A stretch of 64,000 nt of DNA from Candidatus Bilophila faecipullorum. Lineage in GTDB: Bacteria; Desulfobacterota; Desulfovibrionia; Desulfovibrionales; Desulfovibrionaceae. The position numbers and the translations under genes were made by a program. This document shows, piece by piece, positions 18,421 to 27,775 of the stretch (the stretch's first letter is position 1; every line of letters begins with the position of its first letter). The notes beneath the pieces are model-generated. The model saw only the letters and a program-made list of their open reading frames with translations. It was not told where the DNA came from and made no database searches. Where the stretch lies: NCBI GenBank assembly GCA_944326695.1, contig CALVEZ010000002.1, positions 62,001 through 126,000 on the forward strand. The letters are read 5' to 3'.

Positions 18421-19064
18421 AAATCTTCTACGCCCGGCGGGGCCTTCCGCGCCGCAAAGGGCTTTTCCCCGCGCCGCCCAGCCACGCACAGGGGGAACAA
18501 AGCGGCGGCTCGCCCCTTGCGGAACGCCCCGCCGCCCGTGAAAGCCCCTTTTGCCCAAAGACAAAAAAGATCGTCCACCGCCAAGACGGTTCCCCGCAAG
18601 GCCACCCGGCGCCACGCCGCCCTGGAGGAAAAGCGGCGTTGCGGCGGGCGGTTCCCTGCGGGCCGAGCCGGGGCGGTATCATCATTCCTTAGACAAGAAA
18701 CTGACGGCTCCGCCCGGCGGCGTCACAATGGCGATGGCCTCTTGATAGTATAATGTGAAGCCCAAACGGTATGGGCGACGTTTCCATCATGGAATCAATG
18801 CAGTGAAAGATTGAGGCTTCACGCCCCGGCCTTGATCAAGAAGGTTGGCAGCATTCACTTTTGGCTCTGTCACCGACAATGATTGACCCTTTTTTCGCTC
18901 TGGGAGTTTCAGGAGTTTTCAACGCTGTTGAGGAAAGAGGCTCCACCATGCGGAAACTCTCGTCCGTATTGTTCTGAATTCCCCGGGAAATATATCAATC
19001 GATTGCCAGGGCACAGCCTTCGTTTCACTATCAGCATCAGAGTATAAAGGCAGGGTGGCCGCGT
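18421..19064. other. Gene-free region with lower-GC segment
   Basis: About 640 bp. The right part (18740-19060) is lower in GC than its surroundings. It holds the second copy of the 28-bp block (18719-18746), the inverted pair GTGAAGCC/GGCTTCAC about 68 bp apart near 18752-18818, and the palindrome TTCCATCATGGAA. No coding frame persists. It looks like a decayed mobile element. Confidence 0.45.
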
Positions 19065-20288
19065 CTAGGAGGGGCCTCCGGGCCTGCGGCGGTCCGCGTC
19101 GTCATAGGAACGATCCTCGCGCCATGCCTCCCACTCGTGGCGGGCTCCCTTGTAGACGGCCCCGGTCCCGTGCCACGAGGCCAGCAGCCCTTCCTTGAGC
19201 CAGCGGGCCGCGCCGCGCACGGGCTCGGCGAAGGCCGCCGCGTGATCGCGCAGCGCGCCGAGGTCCACGTCCGGGATGGCCTCAAGCACGCGGTTGGCCG
19301 CGCCCTTGTTCAGGCCGTAGACGTGGCCCTGCGAAACGGCGAAGATATTGGGATTGACCAGTTCCACAAAACGTTTCTGGGCCGCGTAGTTGCCCGAGGG
19401 GAACTCGCAGCGCAGCAGCCGGAAACGGCTGTCCGCGAAAAGCCGGGCCACCGCCTCGGCGTCGCTGTCCGTGACCACCGAGGCCGCGTATTCGAGAATG
19501 CCCGCCTCGCCCTTGAAGAGCCGATAGAAACGGTCGAGGTAGGCGGCGGCGCGCTCCTCCCCGAGGGCCTCGCGCAGGGCCTCGTCCGCGTCGATGACCT
19601 TGTAGCCGTAGCGGCCGTTGTTCTTATAGATGTATTCGTGGTAGAAAAGCGTCTCGAAAAGCGACCAGTCCGGCGTGGGGCTGCGGTACAGCTCATCCAC
19701 GATCTCCAGCGGATCGCCGTGTTCGGCGCACAAATCCTTGAGGATGGCCGTGTCGTAGAACCAGCAGAAATGTTCCAGAAACCATTTGTGGTTGCGGGTC
19801 TTCAGTAGGTAGTTGTTGTTCTTGACCACTGTCAGGAACAGGAAGCCGGCCCGCTGCCTGCGGTTGATGTCGCTGTAGGCGAGGAAGGGAGCGGCGAAAT
19901 ACTCGTCGAACAGCGCGTTCATGCGCGTAGGCCGGGCCCACATGCTCTCGGAGTCGAGGAGCAGGCTCTGTTCGGGATCGATGTAGAGCTGGGCATACCA
20001 CTTCTTGAGCGACTGGAAGGAAAACTTCCCGTACTTGTCGAGCAGCACGCCCGGCGTGATGCGCACGGAAAAGTGCTCAAGGATGTCCTCGAAGCAGAGC
20101 ACGTTGAGGTTGAGATCGTTGTAGTCGCGGGCGATCTTTTCAAAAGGCCGCACGTCCTCCCGGTTGACGATGAAATAGACCGGGAAATCCCGCTCCTCCA
20201 CGTACATGCGGAAGCTCTGGAGGTATTTGGGGATATACTGGAAATGCCCCCGGTAGGTGGGGGTGATGATGCAGCGTTCCACGCGCAT
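19065..20288 (-). CDS. Glycosyltransferase-like protein of a surface-glycan cassette
   Basis: A 407-residue cytoplasmic protein. The opening IITPTYRGHFQYIPKYLQSF is typical of GT-A-like sugar transferases. LLLDSESMW near residue 112 sits where a DxD-like metal motif would be expected, and the central part is rich in aromatic residues (WFLEHFCWFYD). It resembles the DUF6492-type putative glycosyltransferases, but I cannot fix donor or acceptor. AAGGAG is 5 nt before ATG. It is the last gene of a three-gene operon, starting 19 bp after the nucleotidyltransferase/HAD gene. Confidence 0.6.
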   Translation of the reverse strand: MRVERCIITPTYRGHFQYIPKYLQSFRMYVEERDFPVYFIVNREDVRPFEKIARDYNDLNLNVLCFEDILEHFSVRITPGVLLDKYGKFSFQSLKKWYAQLYIDPEQSLLLDSESMWARPTRMNALFDEYFAAPFLAYSDINRRQRAGFLFLTVVKNNNYLLKTRNHKWFLEHFCWFYDTAILKDLCAEHGDPLEIVDELYRSPTPDWSLFETLFYHEYIYKNNGRYGYKVIDADEALREALGEERAAAYLDRFYRLFKGEAGILEYAASVVTDSDAEAVARLFADSRFRLLRCEFPSGNYAAQKRFVELVNPNIFAVSQGHVYGLNKGAANRVLEAIPDVDLGALRDHAAAFAEPVRGAARWLKEGLLASWHGTGAVYKGARHEWEAWREDRSYDDADRRRPGGPS

Positions 20289-20307
20289 GAAGACTCCTTG
20301 CAGGCGC

Positions 20308-21363
20308 TCAGTCGGCCAGATATTCCTTGAGGGAAGCGTTGCGGGGCAGCGAAATGGCCAGACACGAGGGATAGGGGTTGGTAGGCGCGAAATCGTTGAT
20401 GAGCACGCGCGCCGCATGGTTGAGCCCCATGACCACCGCATGCGGGCGCAGGCCGCAGTCGCGCAACATGGCCTCAAGCGGCTCGCGGAAAGCTTCGTCC
20501 CGGCAGGTGGTCACGACGATCTGCGCGCCCGCGTCCTGCAGGGCGCGCAGGGCGGCCACGTTGTCCTCAAGCATCTCGGCATTGTTGTTCCAGTTGATTT
20601 TCCCGTAGCGGCCCGAGTTCTTCATGAGCACGCCGTCCACGTCCACAAAATAGGTGCGGCTGCGCTTTTGCAGCGCCTTCCACTCGGCAAGCGTCCCCCA
20701 ATCCTCGTAGGCCCGGGCCATGAGCGGTACGAAGGTTTCCCCCCGTTCGCGGATGAGCCATGCGATGACGTCGCTCATGTAGATTTCCCGGTTCTCGGAC
20801 TCCAGCGCGTGATAGGCCACCTCGAACATGGCTGTCGAGGCGAAGAGGTAGAGCCCGACGGCGATGACGTGGGAAACCACCCGCTTTTCGATGATGGTTT
20901 CGATTCGCCCTTCCGTATCGAGCAGGAGGAAGCTCTTGGCCGCCACGTTGGGCACGGAGGGATCGCGGCTGATGTCGTAGCCCGCTACGGCGTTGAGCGG
21001 CCCGGCGGGGATGTCCGCCTCAATGAAGTTGTCGGAATCCTTGACGGCGAAATCGCCGTTGACGCGCATCCGCCGCAGGGTGAGCTGGACGGTTTCGGCC
21101 ACGCTGCCGGTGAAGTCGTCAAGGACGCAGACCTCCACCCCGTGGCGTCCCGCAAAAACCTGTCCGAGGATGCGCTCGGCGTCGTGGCGTTCGGCGTGGG
21201 GCCGCACGATGGTCACGATGACGCGCTCGAAACGCCCGGCGGGCAGGCCGTCAAGCGCCTTGTCGATCATGAGGCGGCCATCCGGGTGGGTCAGCAGCCA
21301 TTTGGGTTTCATGCCCGGATAACGGCTCGACTTCCCCCCGCAGGGCACGATCAGCGTACTCAT
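20308..21363 (-). CDS. Sugar/choline-type nucleotidyltransferase fused to a HAD-like domain
   Basis: A 351-residue two-domain protein. Residues 1-230 form a nucleotidyltransferase (PCGGKSSRYPGMKPKWLL is the GGxSxR...PK signature, with VKDSDNFI in the place of the metal-binding Asp). This kind of domain activates a phospho-compound with CTP or another NTP. Residues 240-351 form a HAD-type phosphatase domain (TYFVDVDGVLMKN with the catalytic DxD, TTCRDE, LINDFAP). Its start overlaps the stop of the upstream kinase gene by 4 bp, so the two are translationally coupled. The pairing of kinase and nucleotidyltransferase parallels LicA/LicC of phosphocholine pathways, but that is inference. Confidence 0.75.
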   Translation of the reverse strand: MSTLIVPCGGKSSRYPGMKPKWLLTHPDGRLMIDKALDGLPAGRFERVIVTIVRPHAERHDAERILGQVFAGRHGVEVCVLDDFTGSVAETVQLTLRRMRVNGDFAVKDSDNFIEADIPAGPLNAVAGYDISRDPSVPNVAAKSFLLLDTEGRIETIIEKRVVSHVIAVGLYLFASTAMFEVAYHALESENREIYMSDVIAWLIRERGETFVPLMARAYEDWGTLAEWKALQKRSRTYFVDVDGVLMKNSGRYGKINWNNNAEMLEDNVAALRALQDAGAQIVVTTCRDEAFREPLEAMLRDCGLRPHAVVMGLNHAARVLINDFAPTNPYPSCLAISLPRNASLKEYLAD

Positions 21364-22226
21364 AGATACTCCTTTATCACATCAATGCGCTTCATGACGT
21401 CGCCCATCGTGCGGTCCAGATACCGCAGCGTGGGGGTGTCATGGGTATAGGGAAGAATACGCAAAGTATTGAGAAGAATGATATGATAAATCATATAGAG
21501 CTTTGAGACGCCTTCTTCGAGGTCTACCACCTTCTTGACGAGCACCTCCTTGGCGATGCGCAGCTTGAGTTCCCGGTGGATGTCTTTCGGCAGGCTGCGG
21601 TAGGACCAGCGGAATTCGAGGTCCTGAAAGAGCTTGGCCACGTCGATCATCCAAGAATTGTAGAATGAATCAAGAAAATCAATAAGGTAGATACGCCTGT
21701 TCTCGGTGACGAGGATGTTCTCGAGCGTCAGATCGCCGCAACAGTAGCTGTGCGGCACGGTGGAGAAATCGAAATTCCGCAGCTTGCGCACGGCCTCAAG
21801 CACTGTCGCCTCGCGCCGGGGCAGGTTCCTGGTTACCGCGCCGATCTTGCGCGAGAAAAGCGCGGCGGCACGCGCCCCGGGCTTCTTGCGGCGCAGGGGG
21901 AGGCTCTCAAAGAGCATATCCAGAAAATGGAGGATGTCCTCAATGTCCAGATGCTCGATGGACTCGGCCATCTTCCGGGCAGGGATGTATTCCATGTCGA
22001 AATAGAAAAAGCCGCCGTCGTACCCCGCGCCGAGCACGGCGGGCGTCCGCACGGCGTCCATATTGAAATGCTTCTGTTTGAGAAGCTGGCGCTTGAGCCG
22101 CTCGTTGTAGGCAAAGCTGGTGGACTGTTTCCTGATGAAGGGGTCGCCCCCCGCTTGGCAGAGCATGACCCGGCACCCTGAATGCCCTGAAAGATCACGG
22201 ATAGTATTGACGGGCGATACGCACAT
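21360..22226 (-). CDS. Phosphotransferase (choline/aminoglycoside kinase-like)
   Basis: A 288-residue small-molecule kinase of the APH/choline kinase fold. The catalytic loop is HSYCCGDLTLENILV (Brenner-type GDxxxxN) near residue 185, and the metal-binding Asp follows in IYLIDFLDSF. The N-lobe is short. The start at 22226 follows a perfect AAGGAGG. A longer frame adds 12 residues without a site. It is the first gene of the operon 22226-19065 and probably phosphorylates the compound that the next gene activates for attachment to a surface glycan or teichoic-like polymer. Confidence 0.72.
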   Translation of the reverse strand: MCVSPVNTIRDLSGHSGCRVMLCQAGGDPFIRKQSTSFAYNERLKRQLLKQKHFNMDAVRTPAVLGAGYDGGFFYFDMEYIPARKMAESIEHLDIEDILHFLDMLFESLPLRRKKPGARAAALFSRKIGAVTRNLPRREATVLEAVRKLRNFDFSTVPHSYCCGDLTLENILVTENRRIYLIDFLDSFYNSWMIDVAKLFQDLEFRWSYRSLPKDIHRELKLRIAKEVLVKKVVDLEEGVSKLYMIYHIILLNTLRILPYTHDTPTLRYLDRTMGDVMKRIDVIKEYL

Positions 22227-22325
22227 CTTGGCCTCCTTATGAAAGGGGGTGAAAGGCCCCACTTAGATAAAGAGTAAAGATGACGGTAATTTATATGTCA
22301 AATATTTTCCCGTGAAAACGTGCGG

Positions 22326-22465
22326 CTTCTCACGCGGGCGTATGATGGTCCCGTTGCGCGGAAGCAAGGGCGGTCCCAAGCGTCTCACGCGGACGCGTGA
22401 GGGCCGGGTTTCCCACCGAGGATTTCCGCTTCACCCGTCGGCGTCCATGCGGGCGCGCCTACGCA
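22326..22465. repeat. Short GC-rich units at about 56-60 bp spacing
   Basis: TCTCACGCGGGCGTATGA (22328), TCTCACGCGGACGCGTGA (22384) and GTCCATGCGGGCGCGCCTA (22443) are related and nearly evenly spaced in the gap between the kinase and porin genes. There are only three units, so chance similarity is not excluded. Confidence 0.35.
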
Positions 22466-22526
22466 GCGGGAAACGCACCCCTACCAAGGGGGTTGGAGGG
22501 AGTTATCCTCCGCAAAAAACAGCCTC

Positions 22527-23927
22527 TTATAAAGAAAAGGGGATGCCGATAAAAAGCTTGAGATCGCGTTCGGACTGAAAGACGTTGCGGTAGACGGTCC
22601 AGCTCGGCTGATCCGTGCCGTTGCGGTATTCGGTGTAGTGAAGCTTGACAAAGGCGCCCTTCAAGGGGCCCTCTGGCCGCACGTAGTCGAGATCAAAGGT
22701 AAAAGCCCACTCCTTGAGGCGTTCGGCTGCGCCGTAGCCCTGCCCGTCGCAACCGAAGGCCGCGCCCGCGCCCGCCGCGAAGCCCGGCACGGGCAAGAGG
22801 TCGTCAAGCTCGCGCCGCACGCCCGCGAAGACGGCCTTCTCGTTATGGGCGTTCCAGTCCGAGCGCGCGTCCCACCATACGTCGAGGGCCCCGGCAGAGC
22901 TGCCGTTCTTGTCCGTCAGACGATAGGCGAACTGCCCTTGACTCTCCGGGCCGGACAAAGGCGCGCGGACATAGGTTCCCTCCAGCCGGAAGAGCCACGG
23001 CTTGCGCTCATACCTGCCGAAAAGATAGTGCAGCGAGGCCAGCCCGTTGAAGTTGTCATTCGGGCCTCCGGAATCGTCGCTGTCATCCATAAGATACAGG
23101 TGGTAGCCGAAAGATAGGACGTCACTCTTCCGCTCCACGCGCCGGGCGGCCTTGAAGTGGGCGTTTCGGAGGTGGCCTTTCGATTCCCCGTAGCCCGCCT
23201 CCAGCGTGAGGCCGCCCCCAAAGGCGTAACGGGCCCCGGCGCTCCACAGCCACGGCACGCGCGTCTCGCCGTCGTTCTTGCGGAAGCGGTTCATATGCAG
23301 GAACCACGGGGACTTGTACTCGTCCGCCCACGCCGCGGCCACGGACAGCCCCCCCACATCCGCCCCGACGTTGAAGCCTCGGTAGGTGCCCGGCATGATC
23401 GACCAGTTCACCCCGAGCACGCCCGGTCCCGTGGGCTGGAAATAGCCGGCCTTGGCCCATGCCGGGCCCGCCTTGGCCTTGAGCGCGGCCTTGTAGACGG
23501 AAACGCCGTCGTCCGTGGCGCGGCGGCTCCAGTCGGGATGCCACGGATCGCCCCACGGCTCGAAGCCCATCTCGTGATCCACCGCGCCCTTGTTGAAAAC
23601 GTCGTGGGAACCGAAAACCCCGAAGTCGAAACCGAGGGCGTCCCCCGCGAAGCCGGAGGAAAAATCCGCATTGGCCTGAAGCGAGGCGTGGTTGAGGTTG
23701 ACCTCGTAGCGGCCCTTGTCCTTGTCGTAGCGCCGCCGGTCGCGGCGGTAGAAATAGACCCCGCCCGTTACCTGCGCTTCGTCGAAAAAGCGCGTGCCCG
23801 TGCGGAAGGTCTCCCGCGAGTCCAGCCCCGCCGTTTCCGGCGCAAGGTCCTCGCCCGCCCGCGCCGGGAGTGCGCAGGCCAGAAGAAGCAGCGCGAAGGG
23901 CCAAAGGCGACGCGGGGCCACGGCCAT
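22527..23927 (-). CDS. Outer-membrane porin of the OprD family
   Basis: A 466-residue beta-barrel porin. A signal peptide (about 1-23, ending PARA) precedes alternating amphipathic strands with many aromatic residues. The OprD family start FFDEAQVTGGVYFYRRDRRR and the terminal strand ending in a hydrophobic pattern closing with SL are visible. Family members let amino acids, peptides, sugars or chitooligosaccharides cross the outer membrane, and the substrate here is unknown. The start at 23927 gives a clean signal peptide although its ribosome site is weak. The open frame upstream is Arg/Ala-rich noise. It lies 215 bp after the EIIC-EAL gene on the same strand and may be co-transcribed. Confidence 0.82.
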   Translation of the reverse strand: MAVAPRRLWPFALLLLACALPARAGEDLAPETAGLDSRETFRTGTRFFDEAQVTGGVYFYRRDRRRYDKDKGRYEVNLNHASLQANADFSSGFAGDALGFDFGVFGSHDVFNKGAVDHEMGFEPWGDPWHPDWSRRATDDGVSVYKAALKAKAGPAWAKAGYFQPTGPGVLGVNWSIMPGTYRGFNVGADVGGLSVAAAWADEYKSPWFLHMNRFRKNDGETRVPWLWSAGARYAFGGGLTLEAGYGESKGHLRNAHFKAARRVERKSDVLSFGYHLYLMDDSDDSGGPNDNFNGLASLHYLFGRYERKPWLFRLEGTYVRAPLSGPESQGQFAYRLTDKNGSSAGALDVWWDARSDWNAHNEKAVFAGVRRELDDLLPVPGFAAGAGAAFGCDGQGYGAAERLKEWAFTFDLDYVRPEGPLKGAFVKLHYTEYRNGTDQPSWTVYRNVFQSERDLKLFIGIPFSL

Positions 23928-24142
23928 CAGGCCCCGGGCTCGGAAGAAGTGGCGGAAAAAGGCGCAAGGAAGGGCAAGGCCACGGAAGGGCAGGAGGCAA
24001 AGGCCGTCGGACAGGTCACGGAACACCGCACCAAGGCGGCACAAACCCCGGGCAAGGCCGCCGGAAGGACGGCCCCCGCAGGGCGGGCGGTTCCCCGCAG
24101 AAAGGCTTCCGGTGCGCCACGAGGCCACAAGAAAAGACCTCC

Positions 24143-26404
24143 TCAGGCCTCGCCCCGGCGTGTCCCGTCCGGGCCGTCCGATCCTTCCGTCCCGGCGGGA
24201 GCGGTGTGCGGGCCGACGGGCTGAGGCCCGGCCTCGGCGGAGGCGACGCGGCTGTTGGTTTCAAGGATGAAACGCAGGCAATCCCCGGCAAGGAGGGGCC
24301 TGCTGTAACGGTAGCCCTGAAAAACGTCGCACCCGAGGCGGCGCAGCACGGCGATCTGTGCGTCATCCTCTACAAACTCGGCCACGCTGGTCATACGCCG
24401 CGCCCGGCACAGGCGGGTGATGGAAGCGACGATGTCCTGGCAAATGGGGTTCGTCACCACTTCCCGGCTGATGGCCCCGTCGATTTTCACCGCGCTGACC
24501 GGGAACTGCTTGAGGTACTTGAGGGAACTGTGCCCCATGCCGAAATCGTCGATGGCGAGGAGCAGCCCGGATTCGTAGAGGTGGGTCAGGATGCGGCTTT
24601 CCGGGGTATCGGCGCCGAGCGCGGCGGATTCCGTCACTTCAAGGCTGACGAGGGAAGGCGGCAGGCCGTGCGCGTGCAGGCTTTCCAGCAGCTTTTGCGG
24701 GAAACCGCGCCGCAGTTGGAGCGCGGAAACGTTGACGGACATGGTCAGGTCTTCAATTCCCCGGTCGAGCCAGTCCCGGCGCACGGCGCAGGCCGTGTCG
24801 AAGACCCACAGGCCGATGGCCCCGATGAGCCCGGAATCCTCCGCCAGCGCGATGGTGATCGGCGCGGGAATCGAACCGTAGGAAACGTGATTCCAGCGGA
24901 GAAGCGCCTCCACACCCTTCACCCGGCCCGTGGCCGAGGCAATCTGCGGCTGGAACTCCAGATAGAGCCCCCGACCATGCTTATAGTCGTATTCCAGATC
25001 GACGAGCAGGCTGCGCGCCAGCGACCCCACGTCGCCATCGTGATCAAGGATATGTCGGGACGACCCCGCGGGAGCGCAGGAAAGCTCAAGGAGACGCCGG
25101 AACGCGCTCCTGATCTGCTTCACCCTGATCTTGTTGGCCAGCAGCACGAAAGGCACGTAGACGAACATCCCTATGCCGATATTAACAATCTGGAGGAGCG
25201 TGCCGCGCAGGGACCCCGTGGACAGGTAGCCGTTGAGCAGGATGGGCGTCGTCCATTGCGTTTCCACGCTGGTGCCGGGGACGAGCCCGGTCACTACGGA
25301 CACGTAGCTGATGGCGGACAACAGCAGAGGCGTGACCAGAAAGGGGATAAGCATGAGCGGGTTGAGCACGATGGGCAGGCCGAAGAGCAGCACTTCGTTG
25401 ATGTTGAAGACGCCCGGCACCAGCGCGATGAGCCCGATGCGGCGGCTGGCCTGCGTCTTGCCCCAGAAGGCGAGCGCCAGCGCAAGGCTGATGCCCGTCC
25501 CGGCCCCGCCCATGAACACGAAAGTATCCATGAACGTCTTGGTCATGACGTAGGGCAAAGGCATCCCTGCTGCGGCTGCGGCTTCGTTGGCGAGTATGGC
25601 CGCGCCGTAGATGTCGTGCGTGATCGGATCGAGGACGTTGGAGCCGTGCACGCCCGCAAACCACAGCCCGTGCAGCGAAAGGATGTACATCATCCCCCGC
25701 CCGAGCCCTTCCCCGATGGAGTCGAAGGGCCAGCGCAAGAGCCGGTATACGGCCTCGTGCAGCGACATCCCGGTTTCGGAAAGCATGAGCGTCCCACACG
25801 CGGCAAAGACCACGACGGTCAGCATCCCCGGCACAAGCGCGTTGAAGGCCTGCGGGATGGCGATGTCCGACGCGCCGCCGGGCAGGTGCAGGTGCAGTTT
25901 CCGAAAGGAAAAGAGAAAGAGGAAAAGCCGCGTGGAAAGGATGCCCACGAGGATGGCCACGAAAAGCCCGGCCACCCCGAGCCAGCGCAGGGGCAACGCG
26001 CCGTCTTCCGGCTGGAGCAGACAGAAAAACGAGGCGAAGGCCACCAGCCCCGCGATGACCGGATTGGCCCGCAGGACGGCTTGCGCGCCGTTGAACTGGA
26101 GCGTCAGGTGGTGAGCAAGGGAAAAGACCATGATGAGCGACATCACGGAAAAGGTGCCGTCTTTCAGGATATTGCCCAAAAGAGGCCAGTCCGGGCCGAA
26201 ATGGGCCGCCATGAACGCCTGATAGCTCGGCAGGGGGAAACTGTTCAGAAGCTCGGCCAGCGACCCGAGGAACATGAGCGGCAAGGTGACCACAAGGGCC
26301 GAACGGATCGCCGCCAGCGTCGGGCTGCTGGAAACGTGGTCCGCCCACGGCAGGAGGACTTCTTCAATCTTTCTGGAAATGTCGCACAGCTTCCGTATCA
26401 TCAT
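24143..26404 (-). CDS. Fusion of a cellobiose/lactose-type PTS EIIC domain to an EAL c-di-GMP phosphodiesterase
   Basis: A 753-residue inner-membrane protein. Residues 1-440 are a PTS EIIC of the lactose/chitobiose/cellobiose family, with about ten helices, the WFAGVHGSNVLDP loop, GGAGTGISLALAL and the substrate-site segment PGVFNINEVLLFGLPIVLNP. A linker follows. Residues about 480-735 are an EAL domain with LEFQPQI, GVEALLRW, the metal ligand Asn in MSVNVSALQ, LEVTESAAL, IDDFGMGHSSLKYLKQF, the lysine in VKIDG and AEFVED (usual AEGVE). Most catalytic residues are present. No EIIA, EIIB, EI or HPr gene is nearby, so the EIIC part probably senses a sugar rather than phosphorylating it. GAAGGG precedes the ATG. 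A short acidic tail ends the protein. Confidence 0.88.
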   Translation of the reverse strand: MMIRKLCDISRKIEEVLLPWADHVSSSPTLAAIRSALVVTLPLMFLGSLAELLNSFPLPSYQAFMAAHFGPDWPLLGNILKDGTFSVMSLIMVFSLAHHLTLQFNGAQAVLRANPVIAGLVAFASFFCLLQPEDGALPLRWLGVAGLFVAILVGILSTRLFLFLFSFRKLHLHLPGGASDIAIPQAFNALVPGMLTVVVFAACGTLMLSETGMSLHEAVYRLLRWPFDSIGEGLGRGMMYILSLHGLWFAGVHGSNVLDPITHDIYGAAILANEAAAAAGMPLPYVMTKTFMDTFVFMGGAGTGISLALALAFWGKTQASRRIGLIALVPGVFNINEVLLFGLPIVLNPLMLIPFLVTPLLLSAISYVSVVTGLVPGTSVETQWTTPILLNGYLSTGSLRGTLLQIVNIGIGMFVYVPFVLLANKIRVKQIRSAFRRLLELSCAPAGSSRHILDHDGDVGSLARSLLVDLEYDYKHGRGLYLEFQPQIASATGRVKGVEALLRWNHVSYGSIPAPITIALAEDSGLIGAIGLWVFDTACAVRRDWLDRGIEDLTMSVNVSALQLRRGFPQKLLESLHAHGLPPSLVSLEVTESAALGADTPESRILTHLYESGLLLAIDDFGMGHSSLKYLKQFPVSAVKIDGAISREVVTNPICQDIVASITRLCRARRMTSVAEFVEDDAQIAVLRRLGCDVFQGYRYSRPLLAGDCLRFILETNSRVASAEAGPQPVGPHTAPAGTEGSDGPDGTRRGEA

Positions 26405-27775
26405 GTTCCCTTCATGGTCGCCGTTCCTGATCCGCCGCCCCGCAAAGCGAGCATCCAAGGGAACGGATTCGCTACCCATAAGCGTAGAAGCTTTTCTTGT
26501 ACAGGGCCTTCTCTTCCTCCGATCCGGAGGTTGAAAGAGCCCTCTGCGCCCTCTCCCGCGTGTCCCCTGTTGGCCTGTTGAACGGAAAGGGGCGGCCTTC
26601 GGGAAGCCGCGACGGGGCGGCAGGCCGGATACTTTCCGTGTGGCAGCTTCCCCCGCTTCCGCACGAGCCGCAAGACGGCGTACCGTCAAGCAGGGGACAG
26701 GCCAGAACGAACGGCATCGGGCCGGGCTCTCCGGTATTGGAGAGGGCGCTTCCGACCGGCGCGTGCCGGGCTGCAGGGGTTGTCCTGTCCGCAGGTGCGC
26801 GGCCTCTCAAACAGGGATGCCGTGAGGCCGCGATAAAAAAGGATACGCTTCCCCCGCGCCCTTCCCGGAGGACACGCCTGAACAGGCCCCTTTCCGCAGC
26901 GGAGGAAGGCCGTACCAACGTTTCCTCTTCCGAGGCGGCGAAACCCATCCGCTCCAGCCGCCCAGCGTGGCCCGCCCCCGCACGGCGGCAAGGCTCGTGA
27001 CCTCCCCCGGAACATCCGCCCAAGGGCAGGGCGGCGCGGGCTGTCCTTCGCCCCCCGGACCTGTCCGACCATCCGCTGCGTCGGACACGGGGCGCAACAC
27101 GGAAGGCCGGAACCAGCGCGAAAGCCCGAAATGGCGCATCCCGTACCGCACAAGCGCCCCCGGGCCGAGAAAGCGAGCGTCCTTTTCAGGCAACGCCGAT
27201 GGCCGGACACCGGAGTCAGCACGTCCTCGGCGGCGGGCGTGTTCCAACAACGCCAGCCGCAGCCGGACAGCCAAGGGCGGTATTGACGAAAACCGCGTTT
27301 CACGCCACCTTGCCGTATCCGAATATTCTAAGGCTACGTCCAGCCGCCGGGCTGGCCCAGCGGAAAGGGGCGCTTCTCTACGGGCCTCTCCGCGCCTTAA
27401 GGAGGCCCACACTGTAAAACCCTGCTCTCTTTCCCGGGATGTCCGCGTCCTGCCGCAAGGAAACCTGCCAGCACGGAAGGGGCCGCTCCCATGATAGATT
27501 TCAGCGCCTTTCCGCGCACAGAGCAAGACGGGAAAGTCGCGTCAAGGCCCGACCGGGGCCTGCTCAAACCGTCAAAAGCAGCCTTGCCCTTGCGGATGCT
27601 TTCTTCCCTGCCGGGGCCTTTCCCCTCGGCCCGTGTCGCTTTGTGGTCTGACAGGACAGGCCCGGGAAGGAAAGGAGACCCGCAACCGCAGGGCCGATCA
27701 CAGACACCGCGAGACTACCCGTTCCACGTTGCCGCGCAACCTGAAAAACAAGGCCCGAACCGCCACGGAGAAAAC
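26405..27775. other. Long gene-free region
   Basis: About 1.37 kb with no gene, repeat or terminator I can support. Many overlapping Arg/Pro/Gly-rich frames run on both strands, as expected from GC-rich noncoding DNA. Confidence 0.5.

Noticed and set aside
17335-18615. N-terminal extension of the DeaD open frame to 1017 residues
   Set aside because: The extension is antisense to the acyl-ACP thioesterase gene. The helicase Q motif begins right after the ATG at 17334, which has its own ribosome site.
23870-26581. 903-residue plus-strand frame opposite the EIIC-EAL gene
   Set aside because: It is a shadow of the minus-strand gene: charged low-complexity composition and no domain.
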